A stretch of DNA of 64,000 nt, taken from assembly GCF_900099675.1 (NCBI RefSeq), contig NZ_FNDQ01000002.1, positions 124,001 through 188,000 of the forward strand, given 5' to 3'. This document shows positions 1-11,500 of this stretch, piece after piece. The translations under genes were made by a program, and so were the position numbers. The stretch is from Myroides phaeus (GTDB lineage Bacteria; Bacteroidota; Bacteroidia; Flavobacteriales; Flavobacteriaceae). How positions within the stretch are numbered: position 1 is the stretch's first letter; every line of letters starts with the position of its first letter. The notes beneath the pieces were generated by a model that ran no database searches, was not told the origin of the DNA, and worked only from the letters and a program-made list of their open reading frames with translations.

Positions 1-1211
1 TTTCTGAAGATGACAGATGGGGTAATTTCTATGCAGTAGGTGGGGCTTGGAACATTAGTTCAGAAACATTTATGCAGAATGCTTTTGCTGTAAGTTTATT
101 GCGTTTAAGAGCATCTTACGGGACAACAGGTAACTCTTCTATTAGCCCTAACTTGTTTATGCAACAAATGGAAGCAGGTACTTATAATAATGAATCAGCT
201 TTATTGTCTTCTCGTTACGGAGGACCATTAGGATGGGAGAAACAAGAGAAATTTGACGCAGGTGTTGAATTCGGTTTCTTTAATAATAGATTATCTGGTA
301 GTTTAACTTACTACAAAAGTAAGAGTAAAGACTTATTATATGCAGTGCCATTATCTCTAACTTCTGGTTATGATTCACAATGGACTAATATTGGAGATTT
401 AACAAACACTGGTTTTGAGGCTGAATTAAATGTTGATATTTTCAGAGGAGATGATTTTAATTGGTCTGTTGGTGCAAACGTTGGTACAGTTAAGAATGAA
501 GTAACGCGTATGCCTATTGTTAAAGGAGAGCGTTTAGAAGTATTATCAAGTTTCACAGGTACAGTAGAAGGAAAGCCTTATGCTACTTGGTATTTACCTG
601 AATATGCTGGAGTAGATCCTCAAACAGGAAGTGCTTTATGGTATGCTGCAGATGGTAACACAACAGCTGTTTATTCTAATGCTGAAAAACGTTTCCAAAA
701 TACAAGTGCTTTACCTAAAGTTACTGGAGGTTTCAATACTCACGTTGATTTTAAAGGATTCTATTTAGATGCTTTATTCTCATTTGCTACAGGATATTCT
801 GTATATGATTCATGGTCAGGTTTTACTAATTCTAATGCAAAAACATCTATTTATACTTACAATGGTACAACTGAGTTAATGGATAGATGGCAAAAGCCTG
901 GAGACATTACAGATGTTCCTAAATTAAGTACAGCAAGTTCTTCTAAATATACTTCACCAAGTACAAGATGGTTGTATAAAGGAGATCATATTAGATTGAG
1001 ACAAGTAACATTTGGTTATAATTTAAGCAAACAAGCTGTTAAGTCTATCGGAGTTGATGCTATTAATATTTCTATGGCAGCGATGAATCCATTTGTATGG
1101 GTAAAAGACAGTAGATTGAAATGGGATCCAGAGGTTGATTCTTCTGGTTATATTGAGTTAGCTACTCCTCCATTAAAATCAGTAGTGTTTACTTTAAACG
1201 TTAAATTTTAA
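1..1211 (+). CDS. SusC/RagA-family TonB-linked outer-membrane protein, C-terminal part (5' end outside window)
   Basis: This is the C-terminal part of a TonB-dependent transporter that would import a ligand captured by its SusD partner across the outer membrane. The reading frame is open from base 3, well before the first Met at 72. The residues read there (SEDDRWGNFYAVGGAWNISS) are the usual SusC barrel strand, so the gene is cut by the window edge and is not broken. Alternating aromatic and polar strands run to the end, and the protein closes with VVFTLNVKF, the terminal-Phe beta-strand signal used by the BAM machinery. The stop lies 3 bp before the SusD gene, so the two are co-transcribed. 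Signal peptide, carboxypeptidase-like domain and plug lie outside the window. The substrate cannot be told from what remains. Confidence 0.93.
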   Translation, partial: SEDDRWGNFYAVGGAWNISSETFMQNAFAVSLLRLRASYGTTGNSSISPNLFMQQMEAGTYNNESALLSSRYGGPLGWEKQEKFDAGVEFGFFNNRLSGSLTYYKSKSKDLLYAVPLSLTSGYDSQWTNIGDLTNTGFEAELNVDIFRGDDFNWSVGANVGTVKNEVTRMPIVKGERLEVLSSFTGTVEGKPYATWYLPEYAGVDPQTGSALWYAADGNTTAVYSNAEKRFQNTSALPKVTGGFNTHVDFKGFYLDALFSFATGYSVYDSWSGFTNSNAKTSIYTYNGTTELMDRWQKPGDITDVPKLSTASSSKYTSPSTRWLYKGDHIRLRQVTFGYNLSKQAVKSIGVDAINISMAAMNPFVWVKDSRLKWDPEVDSSGYIELATPPLKSVVFTLNVKF

Positions 1212-1214
1212 GAA

Positions 1215-2696
1215 ATGAAAAGATTATTTAGAATATTATATATTGCTGGTTTTCTTACGCTTGGAGTAACATCTTTTACTTCTTGTTCGTTAGATCCAAA
1301 GCAGTCTAATTACCAAGATGGTGAGGAACCAATTACTTCTTCAGAACAGTTATTAGCGACGTTGAACGGTGCGTATGCACGTATGACTAATTCAGCTTAT
1401 TATGGAAGAGACATTATTGCTTTTTCTGAAGCAAGATCTGAATATATGTACTCTACAAATGCAACAGGGCGTTTTGGTTCAATTTCTGAAGGTACTGTTC
1501 AGCCGACACATAATTATTCTGTAGATACTTGGAAACAGATTTACAAAACAATTACAAACGCAAATAGAGTAATTGAAGCTAATCAAGTTGATGGTAATAA
1601 AGTTAACTATTATAAAGGTCAAGCTTATATTCTTAGAGCTTTAGGACATTTTGATTTAGTTAGAATTTACGGTCAACAATATGTTGATGGTAAGGGGTTA
1701 GTTGGAATGGGTGTTCCATATAAGACGACTACTAGAGATGCTAACGAAGCAATTGCACGTTTGACAGTTAAAGAGAATTTAGATTTGATCTTTGCTGATT
1801 TAGAAAAAGGAATTGCTTTATTAGAGGAAAGTGCTCCTAAAGTAGGAGAAGCTACATCTTCTGTTCGTGCACGTATTAATTTAGCATCAGCTTACGGTTT
1901 TAAATCACGTATTGCCTTATTTGCTTCTCAGTTTGATAAAAGTTATTACGATGTTGTAATTACAGCTTCTGAAAAAGCAATTGATAGTTCAAAAAGACAA
2001 GTTGCAACACGTGCTGGATTTATCGACGGATATAAAAGTGAAGAGGTTATGACAAACTCACTGTTTGAGTTGACTCAAACAGGAAGTGATAACCAATTTA
2101 CTGCGAGTTTATTCTATGTATATTTCACAGATGGTACTTTAGGGTATGGTGACTTAATCTGTATGCCTGATAAAGTAGATGAAATTTTCGATGCTAAAAC
2201 TGTTGCGGCAGGTAAAAAAGTTGAAGATATTCGTAGAACAGTAATGGAAGAAGACGTTACGAGTGATAAGAATTTACGTAATATGAAAAAATATACAGCT
2301 CGTACATCTAACATTAGAATTATGCGTATTGAAGAGATTATGTTGAATTACGCAGAAGCAGCTTTAGAAGCAAGTAATGGAGACAAAGCAAAAGCATTGG
2401 CTTATGTTAATGAAATTGCAGCAAAACGTTATTTGATTGATGAAAAACAAGATGATCAAATCTTCAAAGCATTAGATTTAAAAACAATTCGTTCTGAGCG
2501 TACAAAAGAGTTGATGTTTGAAGGATTTAACTTTGAGGATGTAATGCGTTGGAAAGGATCTGTGTCTAATCCTGGTATTGTAACTAATACAGAGGTTAAA
2601 GGTGGAACTATTCCTTACGGAAGTTATTTATTAGCACTTCCAATTCCTCAAAAGGAAATCAATGTAACAGGTATTGATCAAAATAAAGGTTACTAG
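1215..2696 (+). CDS. RagB/SusD-family nutrient-binding outer-membrane lipoprotein
   Basis: This is the surface lipoprotein partner of the preceding SusC; SusD proteins act as the lid of the SusCD complex and bind ligand. The signal peptide ends in a lipobox around FTSC with Cys24 as the lipidated residue. The 493-residue length and the helical TPR-like core fit the family: LRALGHFDLVRIYG near residue 140, and IRSERTKELMFEGFNFEDVMRWKG near 425-450, a hallmark of SusD C-termini. It follows the SusC stop by 3 bp and is closed by a strong terminator at 2732-2774. The ligand is unknown, and no enzyme gene lies next to it. Confidence 0.95.
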   Translation: MKRLFRILYIAGFLTLGVTSFTSCSLDPKQSNYQDGEEPITSSEQLLATLNGAYARMTNSAYYGRDIIAFSEARSEYMYSTNATGRFGSISEGTVQPTHNYSVDTWKQIYKTITNANRVIEANQVDGNKVNYYKGQAYILRALGHFDLVRIYGQQYVDGKGLVGMGVPYKTTTRDANEAIARLTVKENLDLIFADLEKGIALLEESAPKVGEATSSVRARINLASAYGFKSRIALFASQFDKSYYDVVITASEKAIDSSKRQVATRAGFIDGYKSEEVMTNSLFELTQTGSDNQFTASLFYVYFTDGTLGYGDLICMPDKVDEIFDAKTVAAGKKVEDIRRTVMEEDVTSDKNLRNMKKYTARTSNIRIMRIEEIMLNYAEAALEASNGDKAKALAYVNEIAAKRYLIDEKQDDQIFKALDLKTIRSERTKELMFEGFNFEDVMRWKGSVSNPGIVTNTEVKGGTIPYGSYLLALPIPQKEINVTGIDQNKGY

Positions 2697-2731
2697 GTTA
2701 TAATATAATTTAGAAAATCATATAATTATAT

Positions 2732-2774
2732 ATCCCCTTGTGGTAGACTCAGTCTATTGCAAGGGGATTTTTTT
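2732..2774 (+). terminator. Rho-independent terminator after first SusCD pair
   Basis: Arms ATCCCCTTG (2732-2740) and CAAGGGGAT (2760-2768) are followed by a T run. The stem continues inward through wobble pairs to TAGACT/AGTCTA, so nearly the whole element is one hairpin. Confidence 0.9.
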
Positions 2775-3258
2775 GGATTATATTTTAAATAAATTCGTTT
2801 AGGTATCCCTTTTAATATGTTCAAACTATTATCACTTCTAATATGTGAATTTGCTTAGCTTTATTAAGAAGCTTTTGGCATTTTTATTAAATATTAATGA
2901 GCTCTCCAATAATTATAACAATTATAAATAAGGTTCAGTATGCGATTATATAAAGTTTATAGCCTCTTATTTATTCTCTTATTTTGAATAAATTCTGTAT
3001 AATAAGATTTATATGGCGTATTTTGGGTTTTGTATTTTAATTTTGCTTAATAATTTAACTATTTTGATTATTAAGATATATTTAAGCTTTGTGTCGTTGC
3101 TATTTGTTTAATTTTTAAACAAATAATTGATTTTATTGTTTTAATGTATATGTTTTTATTCGTTTATATATTGTGATTTAACTATTTGGTTTTACTTGTT
3201 GTGGATTTATTGGTATAGTTTTTTCTGTTTATCAGTTTTTACAAACTAATCAATTTAT
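2775..3258. other. Non-coding AT-rich gap between SusCD pairs 1 and 2
   Basis: No credible ORF or RNA gene is visible in 484 bases. It is very AT-rich with long T and A tracts, as is usual upstream of flavobacterial susC genes. The last 20 bases carry the leader ACTAATCAATTT (3245-3256), also found before the third susC; a shorter form precedes the fourth. A TATCAGTTTT-like stretch just before it may be a weak form of the -7 box seen in the other two. No -33 element is convincing. Confidence 0.6.
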
Positions 3259-6200
3259 ATGATGAAATCTAGACTTAATTGGTTTTTGACTATTCTATTT
3301 GTAATAAGTATGCAAGTAGGATTTGCTCAAAACAAAACACTTACAGGAGTTGTGAGTGAGGATGGGCTACCATTGCCAGGTGTATCGATTGTAATTCAAG
3401 GTACTCAAGAAGGAACGCAAACAGACTTGGATGGTAAGTATTCTTTAAATGTTAAGACAGGAGATGTTCTTGTGTTTTCGTTTATAGGGATGAATGACGT
3501 TACGTATAAAGTAGGTGGGACACCTATTCATAACGTAACTATGATTGCTGAAGACAATATGTTAGATGAAGTAATTGTAGTTGGATATGGTACAGCTACA
3601 AAAGAATCATTTACTGGTTCTGCATCACAAGTAGAAGCGAAACAAATTGAAAAAAAGAATGTCTCTAATGCTGTAGCAGCGTTAGCTGGTGAGGCTGCAG
3701 GTGTACGAGTTATTGCTTCAACAGGGCAGCCAGGTGCTGAGCCTACTGTTCGTATTCGTGGATTTGGTTCTGTTAATGGTAATAGAAGTCCTCTTTACAT
3801 TGTAGATGGTGTTCCATACTTTGGTAACATTAGTTCTATTAATCCTGCAGATATTGGTTCTATGACGGTACTTAAAGATGCTACTGCAACTGCAATTTAT
3901 GGGGCACGTGGTGCTAATGGTGTTGTTATTATTAATACTAAGACAGGTAAGGGAGCTTCAGGTTCATTTATTGAAGTGGATATGAAAACAGGTGTTAACT
4001 GGAGAGCTTTGCCTGATTATAATGTTGTAACTTCTCCAGAGCAGTATATTGAGTATTCTTATGAAGGACTTGCAAACTATGGTAAGGTCAAAGAACATTT
4101 AACAGATGATCAAGCAAATGTTTGGGCTGGTAATAATTTGTTTGGACAACGTTATGGTATAGATCCTCGATATAATATGTGGAATGTTGCAAATGGAGGT
4201 GAATTGATTGATCCTGCTACAGGAAAAGTACGTGACGGTGTAACAAGAAAGTATAGCCCTGAAAATTGGAGAGACTATGCTTTTCAATCTTCAAGACGTA
4301 TTGAAGCTAATGTTAATATGGGGGGATCTGCTGATAAGACATCTTACTTTTCTTCTTTAGGGTATTTAAAAGATGAGGGTTATTCTGTGAATTCTGATTA
4401 TGAAAGATTAACAGCTCGTTTAAATTTGCAACATAAACCTAAAGATTGGCTAGATGCGAAGATGAATATTGGCTATACTCATTCTCAAAGTAATAACGCC
4501 GGACAGTCAAGTGATTCTGGGAGTGTATTCTGGTTTACCAATAATATTCCATCTATCTATCCTTTATTTTTACGTGATAAAGAAGGAAATTTTGTTAAGG
4601 ATATTTACGGAGGAAATCAATATGATTATGGGGCAGGACGTGGTTTTGGTGCTTTAACTAATGCTGTTGGTGATGCAAATTATGGAAAGGATAGAAGTAC
4701 AAGAGATGAAGTAAGTGCTAATGCAGCTTTTACTGTAAGTATTGCTGAAGGGTTAACATTTGAAACTAATGTGGGAGGACAATATTATAATAATACTAGA
4801 GATAGATTAAATAATAGATATTATGGTTCTGCTGCTACGATGGGAGGGTCTATCTTTAAAGTAAAAACAGAACTTTTTACTTATAACTGGTTAAAGTTAT
4901 TACGTTATAAAAAATCTTTTGGCGCTCATGGTTTTGAAGTTCTTGCTGCTCATGAAAATAGTTATTATGAATCAAGATATAATGATATAAGTAAAAATAA
5001 TTTGGCTGATCCAAATAGTACTGAGATTAATAATGGATCAAGTTCAAGTCCTTCTTCAGGGTACAAAAATAGATATGCTATTGAAAGTTATTTCGGGCAA
5101 CTGAACTATGACTATGCTGGGAAGTATTTCTTATCAGGAACAATTAGACGTGATGGTTCTTCAAGATTTAAAAATGATAAATGGGGAACATTTGGGTCAG
5201 TTGGTTTGTCTTGGGTTGCATCAAGAGAAGAGTTTATGCTTAATCAGGACTTGATTAGTAATTTAAAATTAAAAACAAGTTATGGTGTAATTGGAGATCA
5301 AGGAGTAGGAAGTAACCATCCAGGTGAAAATTTGTGGCAAGTTGGTACCTATGGAGGTGATTTAGCAATTTATGAAACTGTTGTTGGAAATGCTGATTTA
5401 ACTTGGGAAAAATCAAAAATGTTTCAGACAGGTATCGAAGTTAGTTTAAAGAAATATTTAGATGTGTCGGTTGATTATTATTTAAAAGATACAGATGATT
5501 TGATCTTTACTCGTAAAGTAGGGCCTTCTGCTGGTTATTCTATGATGACAGTGAATGACGGTAAATTGAGAAATCAAGGGGTAGAATTTAATGTAGTTGG
5601 ACACGTATTGCAAACTAAAGACGCTTATTTTGATATTTCAATCAATGGTGAGTATTTAAAAAACAAGTTAATCAATATGCCAATTGATCCTTCTACAGGA
5701 CAAGAAAAAGTGCTTGATATTGATGGATTGTATGGACGTTCATCAGGACACTCTATTGCTGATTTTTATATGAGAGAATGGGCTGGAGTTGATAGTGAGA
5801 CAGGAAGAGCACAATGGTATACATATACTTATATTGATGGTAATGGAGACAAGCAATATGTTGCTTCATTAACTGATTTCTTAGCAGATAATCCAGATAA
5901 AGAAGGTCAGTTAACTAAGGAAAAAACTTTTGATTATGCGAAAGGTACACAACAATATGTTGGTAAATCTGCTATTCCAAAACTTAGAGGAGGTATAAAT
6001 CTTAATACAGGCTATAAAGGATGGGAACTATCTGTGCAAATGCTATATAGTGTTGGTGGTTATGCTTATGACAGTGCTTATGCAAGTTTAATGAATAACG
6101 ATAAAATAGGGGGAAATAACTGGCATAAAGACATTGATAACAGATGGCAAAAACCTGGAGATATTACTGATGTGCCTCGTATTTCAAGTAATGTTGATGC

Positions 6201-6465
6201 AAGTGTAAATGGAGTGTCTACTCGTTTCTTAACAAAGTCAGATTTTTTAAGTATTAATAATATTCGTTTAGGATACACATTGCCAAAGCTATTTGTAAAA
6301 CAATTAGGATTAGCCGATTTAAGTTTTTATGTATCTGGTGACAATTTATTTTTATTTACCAAAAGAGATGGGTTTAATCCTGCTACATCTGAGTTTGGAC
6401 AATCTTCAACTTATCAGTATGCTCCTTTGACAACTATTACAGGTGGAGTAAAAGTTAAATTTTAA
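3259..6465 (+). CDS. SusC/RagA-family TonB-linked outer-membrane protein
   Basis: Complete 1068-residue SusC transporter. The signal peptide covers residues 1-23 (ending GFAQ). A carboxypeptidase-regulatory-like domain follows at about 27-105 (TLTGVVSEDGLPLPGVS, then GTQTDLDGKYSL). The plug is at about 115-230, with DEVIVVGYG at its start, RIRGFGSVNGNRSPLYIVDG in the middle and ATAIYGARGANGVVIINTK at its end. A 22-strand-type barrel fills the rest and ends in GGVKVKF. The start is the double Met directly after the conserved leader. Its N-terminal 75 residues are nearly identical to those of the next susC, while the barrels differ, so the ligands probably differ. It pairs with the SusD gene 22 bp downstream. 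No TonB box is certain. Confidence 0.96.
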   Translation: MMKSRLNWFLTILFVISMQVGFAQNKTLTGVVSEDGLPLPGVSIVIQGTQEGTQTDLDGKYSLNVKTGDVLVFSFIGMNDVTYKVGGTPIHNVTMIAEDNMLDEVIVVGYGTATKESFTGSASQVEAKQIEKKNVSNAVAALAGEAAGVRVIASTGQPGAEPTVRIRGFGSVNGNRSPLYIVDGVPYFGNISSINPADIGSMTVLKDATATAIYGARGANGVVIINTKTGKGASGSFIEVDMKTGVNWRALPDYNVVTSPEQYIEYSYEGLANYGKVKEHLTDDQANVWAGNNLFGQRYGIDPRYNMWNVANGGELIDPATGKVRDGVTRKYSPENWRDYAFQSSRRIEANVNMGGSADKTSYFSSLGYLKDEGYSVNSDYERLTARLNLQHKPKDWLDAKMNIGYTHSQSNNAGQSSDSGSVFWFTNNIPSIYPLFLRDKEGNFVKDIYGGNQYDYGAGRGFGALTNAVGDANYGKDRSTRDEVSANAAFTVSIAEGLTFETNVGGQYYNNTRDRLNNRYYGSAATMGGSIFKVKTELFTYNWLKLLRYKKSFGAHGFEVLAAHENSYYESRYNDISKNNLADPNSTEINNGSSSSPSSGYKNRYAIESYFGQLNYDYAGKYFLSGTIRRDGSSRFKNDKWGTFGSVGLSWVASREEFMLNQDLISNLKLKTSYGVIGDQGVGSNHPGENLWQVGTYGGDLAIYETVVGNADLTWEKSKMFQTGIEVSLKKYLDVSVDYYLKDTDDLIFTRKVGPSAGYSMMTVNDGKLRNQGVEFNVVGHVLQTKDAYFDISINGEYLKNKLINMPIDPSTGQEKVLDIDGLYGRSSGHSIADFYMREWAGVDSETGRAQWYTYTYIDGNGDKQYVASLTDFLADNPDKEGQLTKEKTFDYAKGTQQYVGKSAIPKLRGGINLNTGYKGWELSVQMLYSVGGYAYDSAYASLMNNDKIGGNNWHKDIDNRWQKPGDITDVPRISSNVDASVNGVSTRFLTKSDFLSINNIRLGYTLPKLFVKQLGLADLSFYVSGDNLFLFTKRDGFNPATSEFGQSSTYQYAPLTTITGGVKVKF

Positions 6466-6487
6466 TTACTAATTAATCGAAAAAAAC

Positions 6488-7990
6488 ATGAAAAAAATAA
6501 TATTATTAGCTTTAAGCGTAGGACTTATGTTTGGGGCCTGTTCAAAAGATTTCTTAGAACTATCTGCAACTGATACTATTTCAAAATCTGATATAGATAA
6601 AATTTCTGAGAACTCACCTCATTTGGGAATAGCAACTATAAAGGGACTTTATACATACAATATTAAAGAGTTTTCAGGTGGTACAACAGGGCATGATGAT
6701 TTTGGACAAAAAGGATATGATATTTATACTGATATGTTGGCTGGAGATGTTAATTTAAATACTTCTACATATGGTTGGTATGATAAAATTTCAAATCTTC
6801 AAAATATAATAAACTTTACAAGTCATGAAAATTATAAGCCTTGGAGGTTTTATTATTATATGGTACGTGGTGCAAATAATATAATTGCCGGATATGAAGG
6901 TAAAGAAATTAATAATACGGAAAAAAAGGTTTTAGCTGAAGCAAAAGCTTTAAGAGCGTATATGTACTATAATCTTGTTGTTATGTATACAAAAGGCTAT
7001 GAAGCAAATGAAAAACTACTTCCTATTTATCCGGCTCCTGTATTGGAAAATTTATCAGCAAAGACTACTCAAGAAGTTTTTGAATTTATGATTACAGATT
7101 TGACTGATTCAATGAGGCTGTTTGAAGAAGTTGGTGCTGTTGGAAAAGAAAAGAATTTGAATTACTCAGTTACAAAAGGAATACTTGCCTATGTTTATGC
7201 TACTAAAGGGACAAATGATGCTTTAATCGAAGCCGCAAAATTAACAGATGATATTATTTTAAGTGGTGCTTATCCTCTTGCTTCTAAAGAAGGACTATTA
7301 GGTGGATTTAATAAGATGTCTAGCAACCCTAACTGGATGTGGGGTGCTGTTTTGACTTCGGAGAATAATTTAGATTTAGTTTCTTGGTGGGGTCAGATGG
7401 ATGTTTATACATATAGCTATGCATATGTTGGTGATACAAAAGGTATGTCAACAGAATTGTATAAAGCAATACCAGATAAAGATGTTCGTAAACAGCAATT
7501 TGTTAGTAATGTTGTAACAGATGTTACAGGAGTAACAATGAATATTGGAAAAGAGAATAATGTTCCGGCAAATAAATTTTATTCTGCTAAAGGAAAGCTT
7601 TTTGGAGGACAGCGTATAATTGAATCTGATTATGTATTTATGAGAGTTGAAGAAATGTACTTGTTAAATGCTGAAGTAAAAGCAAGACTTGGACAAGAAG
7701 CAGCTGCCAAAGAAATTTTAAAAGAATTCTTAGCTCTAAGAATGGCAGATGTAACATTCGTTGATAATTTAAGTGGTAGTAACTTAAAAGACGAAATTTT
7801 ATTGCAAATACGTATTGAGTTATGGGGCGAGGGAAAAGCCTATGCTGCTATTAAACGTAATAAAGCAGATTTTAAATATGGTAGTAACCACATTTATTTT
7901 CCTAATGCTAATTTTAGTTTTGATGATCCAAAGATGACTTTTATGGTTCCGCAAGATGAAATGTTAAATAATCCTGTTTATAATAACTAA
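6488..7990 (+). CDS. RagB/SusD-family nutrient-binding outer-membrane lipoprotein
   Basis: SusD partner of the preceding transporter, 500 residues. The lipoprotein signal peptide is short, with lipobox FGAC and Cys18; the acidic KD directly after the Cys fits surface export in this phylum. SusD features include the early helix YYYMVRGANNIIAGYEG near 120-138, then AEAKALRAYMYYNLVVMYTKGY near 150, and the C-terminal helices RVEEMYLLNAEVKARLG and RIELWGEGKAYAAIKRNK. It ends in the usual FMVPQDEMLNNPVYNN. A strong hairpin terminator follows. The ligand cannot be read from the sequence. Confidence 0.94.
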   Translation: MKKIILLALSVGLMFGACSKDFLELSATDTISKSDIDKISENSPHLGIATIKGLYTYNIKEFSGGTTGHDDFGQKGYDIYTDMLAGDVNLNTSTYGWYDKISNLQNIINFTSHENYKPWRFYYYMVRGANNIIAGYEGKEINNTEKKVLAEAKALRAYMYYNLVVMYTKGYEANEKLLPIYPAPVLENLSAKTTQEVFEFMITDLTDSMRLFEEVGAVGKEKNLNYSVTKGILAYVYATKGTNDALIEAAKLTDDIILSGAYPLASKEGLLGGFNKMSSNPNWMWGAVLTSENNLDLVSWWGQMDVYTYSYAYVGDTKGMSTELYKAIPDKDVRKQQFVSNVVTDVTGVTMNIGKENNVPANKFYSAKGKLFGGQRIIESDYVFMRVEEMYLLNAEVKARLGQEAAAKEILKEFLALRMADVTFVDNLSGSNLKDEILLQIRIELWGEGKAYAAIKRNKADFKYGSNHIYFPNANFSFDDPKMTFMVPQDEMLNNPVYNN

Positions 7991-8039
7991 AATATTAAAA
8001 ATAATAATCTGGAATTATTATAGTACCATAATAGAACTG

Positions 8040-8076
8040 AAAAGGAGCTGTCTTAGCAAGACAGCTCCTTTTTTCT
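8040..8076 (+). terminator. Rho-independent terminator after second SusCD pair
   Basis: Fourteen-base arms AAAGGAGCTGTCTT (8041-8054) and AAGACAGCTCCTTT (8058-8071) flank a 3-base loop, followed by a T run. Confidence 0.94.
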
Positions 8077-8504
8077 TTAAGTTTTTTAGCAATAATATAA
8101 TTGTTATAATACATCTTATATGAATGCTTTTGTATAAGATATAACCTTCTTTATATTATTAAATTATTTGGTAAGTGGTTTCGTTCAGAAGAATAATACT
8201 CTTTGTTTTCTTGAAAAAAGTTACTAGATAAATAGGTTGTTATTATTGTATTATTTATTTTTTTAACAATTCTTTTTATTAAAATTATTTAAATTTCTTG
8301 TGTTAAATTTTAGTCTTTTTTTGGATAATTTTCAAATGTTGTTTTGGTATTTTTATTATTTTGTGGTTAATATTTTATTTTAATTTAAGTTTTTAATTGT
8401 TTTTATTACATATGCGTTATTATAATTGTTTTGGTAAGGGTTTAAAATGCTTTGAAAATTGAATTTATTTGTTAGATTTGTCCCACTAACTAATCAATTT
8501 TTAA
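8077..8504. other. Non-coding AT-rich gap before third SusCD pair
   Basis: No gene is supported in these 428 bases. The stretch is dominated by T and A runs. Its last 55 bases hold the best susC promoter of the cluster (8451-8480) and the leader ACTAACTAATCAATTT. Confidence 0.6.
8451..8480 (+). promoter_or_regulatory. Flavobacterial-type promoter of third susC
   Basis: TTTG (8451-8454) and TAGATTTG (8473-8480) are 18 bp apart, matching the Bacteroidota TTTG/TAnnTTTG sigma-A promoter. The same GTTAGATTTGT core recurs before the fourth susC. Confidence 0.7.
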
Positions 8505-11500
8505 ATGATGAAATCAAGACTTAATTGGTTTTTGACGTTCTTATTTGTTGTTATAGCTCAAATAGGTTTTGCTCAAAACAAAACACTTACGGGAGTTGTA
8601 AGTGAAGATGGTTTACCATTGCCAGGGGTTTCTGTTATTATTCAAGGTACTCAAGAGGGTACTCAAACAGATCTTGACGGTAAATACTCAATCAATGTTA
8701 AAACAGGAGATGTTTTAGTGTTTTCATTTATTGGAATGAAAGACATTAAACATAAAGTTTCTACGGCGAGTGTATTTAATGTTTCTATGGAAGCTGATGA
8801 CAATCAACTAGAGGAGGTTGTTGTTACTGCGATGGGGATTAAAAGAAGTTCTAAGGCTTTAGGTTATGCTACTCAAGAGCTGAAAGCTTCAGAAATTAAC
8901 AAAACTGAGAATAGTAGTTTAGCAAGTGCTTTACAAGGTAAATTAGCGGGAGTACAAATTACACCGTCTTCTGGAGCACCTGGAGCTTCTTCTCAAATTG
9001 TTATTCGTGGTGCACGATCTTTTACAGGAAACAACACTCCATTATACGTTATCGACGGAATGCCTGTAGAATCAACAGCTCCATTCTCTACTGGTAACAG
9101 TACAAGTGGTGCAGATATTGCAAACAGAGGAGTTGATATTGACCCTAGTGATATTGAAACTATCAATATCTTAAAAGGACAAGCTGCCTCAGCATTGTAT
9201 GGTATTCGCGCGTCTAACGGGGTTGTTGTTATTACTACTAAAAGTGGTAAAGGTTTAGTAGAAGGTAAGCCTGTTATTAGTTTTAGTACGACTACAAGTT
9301 TTGAAACGTTATCTAAGAAACCAAATTTACAAAAAGAATATGCACAAGGATCTGGCGGAAAATATGATCCAGTGAGTTCAATGTCTTGGGGGCCGAAGAT
9401 TTCTGAGTTGCCAAACGACGCTGTGTATGGTGGTAATGTAGCAAATAAACTTAATGGAGGTATTTTAAGACCAGGTAAGTATTATGTTCCTCAAAGATTA
9501 AAAGCAGGTTTAGATCCTTGGGTTGAGCCAGGTGTATATGATAATATTGATGCTTATTTTAGAACAGGACGTACTTTGACAAATAATTTTAATATTAGTC
9601 AAAATACTGGTAAAACAAATTATTCTTTTGGTTTAGGAAATACTACTCAAGATGGAATTATGCCAGGTACAGATATGAAACGTACTACTATTAAGTTAGC
9701 TGCTGAAACTAAGTTAAATAAAGAATGGACAACAGGTTTTTCGGGTAATTATATAACTAGTGATATTTATAAAGCATCAGCTGCTAATAACTCAGTTTTA
9801 CCTGGTATTTATGGAGCGCCAGTAAGTTATGATCAAGCAGGTATTCCATTTGCTACACCTACTAATGAATATGAACAAGTTCACTTTAGAAATGGATCAT
9901 TCAACAATCCATATTGGGCTGCAGAACATAATGAATTTAGTGAAAAAACAAGTCGTTTCTTTGGAAATGCTCATATTGCTTATTCACCTGAAATTAGCCA
10001 TGATGGTTCTAAGAACTTAACTATTCGTTATCAAGGTGGATTGGATAATTATACTACTCATTATCGCAATGTATATGAATTTGGTACTGGTCATAATTTA
10101 AGTGGATCTACTGCAAATATTAATTTATTTGGAGTTACAAGTACTGTTATGAACTCTTTATTTACAATTAATTATGACATGTTATTAGGAGATAATTTCC
10201 GTTTAGATGTTATGGTTGGAAATGAAGTAAATGAGACTAATAATAAAGGTTACAATGATTATGGTTCGCGTTTCAATTTTGGAGGGTGGGCTACAATTAG
10301 TAACGCTGTTGACGTAACTTCAGAAGAAACTCGTAGAAAAAAGAGAAATGTAGGTTTCTTTTCAAATGTAGGTTTATCATATAAGGATATGTTATTTTTA
10401 AATGGTACTATTCGTAAAGATATTGTATCATCTATGCCAAGAGGAAATAGAGACTTTGTTTATCCTTCTGTGTCGTTAGGATTTGTAGTAACTGAACTAG
10501 AAGGGTTAAAAGGAATGTCGGGCTTAAGTTTTGCAAAAGTTAGAGCTTCTTATGCAGAAGTTGGTCAAGCTGGAGATTACTTAAATAATTATTTCTATAC
10601 ACCAAGTTATTCTGGTGGTTTTTGGTCAAGTAACCCAGTCTTATATCCTGTAAATGGAGCAATGTCTTATGTTGCAAGTCCTACTATTTATGATCCAAAT
10701 CTAAAACCTCAGAATACTAAATCATGGGAGTTAGGAGCAGATTTTAGATTTTTTAATAATAGAGTTGGTTTAGATTATACTTTCTCTCGTCAAGATGTTA
10801 AGGATCAAATCTTCCCTGTGCCATTATCTGGATCTACAGGAGCAAGTTCATTAGTAACAAATGGAGGTAAATTACATACAGTAGCTCATGAGATTACTGC
10901 ATTTTTCAATGTAGTTCAAACAACTGATTGGAAATGGAACTTAAATGCTAACTTCTCAAAAGTTGATTCAAAAGTTGATGAATTGAAAGAGGGAGTTGAG
11001 AATATTTCTTTAGGAGGTTTTGTTGAACCTCAAATTAGAGCACAAGCAGGTGATCGTTTCCCTGTAATTTATGGAAAATCATTTGTAAGAAATGACGAAG
11101 GTCAGATTATTGTTAATGATAAAGGTATGCCTATTGCAGGTAATGCAAAAGCAATTGGAGAAGTAGCTCCAAAGTTTATTTTAGGAGGATCTACAAGTGT
11201 AAGTTGGAAGAACTGGAACATGAGTGCTACTGTTGAGTGGAAAAATGGTGGAAAAATGTATAGTGGTTCAAATATGGGAATGAAGCTATATGGAACAGCA
11301 GCAAGTACAGGAGATAGAGAGCAAGCTTTCATTTTTGATGGTGTTCGTGAAGTAAATGGTACTTTCGTTAAAAATGATATTGAGATAGATGCAAGCAGTA
11401 GACAAGTGTATGAGAACGTTATGAGTAGTATTACTGAAAGTAATGTTTATGATGCGAGTTTTGTAAAATTGCGTGATGTTAGTTTAGGTTATTCTTTTAA

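Noticed and set aside
1..71. Pseudogene call for the first SusC
   Set aside because: The frame is open to the window edge and reads as normal SusC, so it is truncated by the window, not by mutation.
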